Shown: in pieces, positions 35,131-35,770 of the stretch
Layout of the letters: each line of letters starts with the position of its first letter
How positions within the stretch are numbered: the stretch's first letter is position 1
NCBI GenBank assembly: GCA_002155895.1
Contig: MUMD01000016.1
Span: forward strand, 1 to 35,770
Length of the DNA stretch: 35,770 nt
DNA from: Streptomyces rochei
GTDB taxonomy: Bacteria; Actinomycetota; Actinomycetes; Streptomycetales; Streptomycetaceae
Reading direction: 5' to 3'
Position numbers and translations under genes: made by a program
The notes under the pieces: model-generated
Told to the model about the DNA's origin: nothing
Database searches by the model: none
What the model saw: the letters and a program-made list of their open reading frames with translations, nothing else

Positions 35131-35618
35131 CCGACGCGACGAGCGGGGACGGCACGAGGAGCGGCTCCACCGCGCAGCCCGTGGGCGCCAAGGGGCCCGA
35201 CGAGCTGCGCCAGCAGATCGAGCAGACCCGCAGCCAGCTCGGCGACACCGTGGAGGAGCTGGCGGGCAAGGCGGACGTGAAGGGCCGTGCCAAGGCCCGG
35301 GCCGCCGACCTCAGGGACAAGGCCGGTGCCATGACCGTGCAGTTGCGCAGCTCCGCCGCGCAGGCCGGGCACACGGTGCAGGGCAGGGCGAGCCGGGCCG
35401 GACACGCCGTGCAGGACCGGGCCGGGCAGGCGGGCCACGCGGTGCAGGACAAGGCCGGCCGGGCCGGCCACACCGTGGAGCGGCGCGTGCCGGAACGGGC
35501 GCGCGGCGCGCTGCGGTCCGGGCTCGCCCATCCCCGCGCGGTGCTGGTCGCCGGTGCGGCGGCGGGCGCCGTGGTGGCGGCGGGCGTGCTGCGGCGCCGT
35601 CGCCACGGGCCCTGCTGA
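35127..35618 (+). CDS. DUF3618 domain protein with 11-residue repeats
   Basis: 163-aa protein. DUF3618 signature at about 25-52: DELRQQIEQTRSQLGDTVEEL then AGKADVKGRAK. Then four 11-residue repeats at 78-121 (consensus xxAGHxVQxRA), predicted amphipathic helix. One membrane segment at about 138-155 (VLVAGAAAGAVVAAGVL) and a basic end. Coupled to the holin-like gene. Likely a membrane-anchored helical rod of the stress-related YqjD/ElaB-like class; the function is unknown. Confidence 0.85.
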   Translation: MTDATSGDGTRSGSTAQPVGAKGPDELRQQIEQTRSQLGDTVEELAGKADVKGRAKARAADLRDKAGAMTVQLRSSAAQAGHTVQGRASRAGHAVQDRAGQAGHAVQDKAGRAGHTVERRVPERARGALRSGLAHPRAVLVAGAAAGAVVAAGVLRRRRHGPC

Positions 35619-35626
35619 GGCCACGG

Positions 35627-35662
35627 CGTGAGGAGGGGCCCGTTCGCGGGCCCCTCCTCACG
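35627..35662. terminator. Terminator after the DUF3618 gene
   Basis: Perfect 16-bp stem (35627-35642 and 35647-35662) with a TTCG loop, 8 nt after the stop. Confidence 0.93.
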
Positions 35663-35682
35663 TGTGTCCGGCCGGGCGGCAC

Positions 35683-35704
35683 TTGACCTCAACCTTGGTC
35701 GAGG
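35683..35704 (+). promoter_or_regulatory. MerR/SoxR-like dyad with -35 element
   Basis: TTGACC (35683-35688) overlaps the dyad CCTCAACC-TT-GGTCGAGG (35687-35704; 7 of 8 pairs). CCTCAA...TTGAGG-like dyads between -35 and -10 are typical of MerR-class and SoxR sites. The expected -10 about 19 bp after the -35 is poor. Confidence 0.5.
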
Positions 35705-35752
35705 CCCGAGGGTGGTGCGTGCACCGACGAACCACGAACCCCGGAGGCCGGC

Positions 35753-35770
35753 ATGACCCGCCGTACCGAC
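35753..35770 (+). CDS. Start of a gene cut by the window end
   Basis: ATG 35753 after GGAGG (35742-35746) begins Met-Thr-Arg-Arg-Thr-Asp and runs off the end. Too short to identify; the upstream dyad suggests a MerR-class-controlled gene. Confidence 0.55.

Noticed and set aside
35358-35489. Repeats at the DUF3618 gene as a CRISPR-like array
   Set aside because: They are degenerate, contiguous coding repeats without unique spacers.

Overview
The window is high-GC, SD-rich DNA with the gene content of a Streptomyces (or close relative) chromosome. It has a SUF operon led by a sufR regulator, heme O and heme A synthases, an OpcA-dependent pentose phosphate operon, and carbohydrate ABC transporters without their own ATPase. 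GTG and TTG starts are frequent, as are -10 boxes placed so close to start codons that leaderless mRNAs are likely. From memory, the tkt-tal-zwf-opcA-pgl / ctaB / ctaA / suf / dapD order matches a conserved core block in S. coelicolor. The stretch before it (1-10600) looks more strain-specific.

Layout. 1-2312 (minus): PadR regulator, ABC ATPase and FtsX-type permease, the last cut off at a perfect fold-back palindrome on the window edge. 2473-9169 (plus): carbohydrate island with an orphan secreted binding protein, a GH13 alpha-glucosidase, a lipoprotein binding protein and two permeases. The first permease carries a large extracytoplasmic insert. 9233-10585: an enolase with an in-frame internal deletion, divergent from a MarR regulator. 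10680-17287 (minus): operon tkt-tal-zwf-opcA-pgl, supplying NADPH and sugar phosphates. 17646-21348: ctaB, a small unknown protein, an amidohydrolase-like protein and convergent ctaA. 21356-23922 (minus): an ABC-2 drug/lipid-type exporter and an AAC(3)-family acetyltransferase.

24083-30724 (plus) is the iron-sulfur assembly operon sufR-sufB-sufD-Rieske ferredoxin-sufC-sufS-sufU-sufT-like, mostly with 4-bp start/stop overlaps. It ends in a 19-bp perfect terminator. A CAAC-N6-GTTG operator covers the sufR start, and an iron-box-like palindrome lies upstream. 30810-31672 is an SMR efflux pump plus TetR pair with a palindromic operator on the promoter. 31888-34551 holds dapD and a dapA-family gene (lysine/diaminopimelate pathway) with two small unknown genes between them. 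34711-35618 is a holin-like membrane protein and a DUF3618-type protein. The window ends at the start of a gene preceded by a MerR/SoxR-like dyad.

Most of the window is well-understood core metabolism. The items most worth a second look are the permease with the inserted beta-sandwich-like domain, the internally deleted enolase beside a MarR operator, the repeated TACCTAAC operator in the sugar island, the overlapping suf control sites, and two probable dispersed Streptomyces repeats, one of which is translated inside sufD. I did not find an unmistakably new multi-gene system, a CRISPR array, a transposon or an RNA gene.
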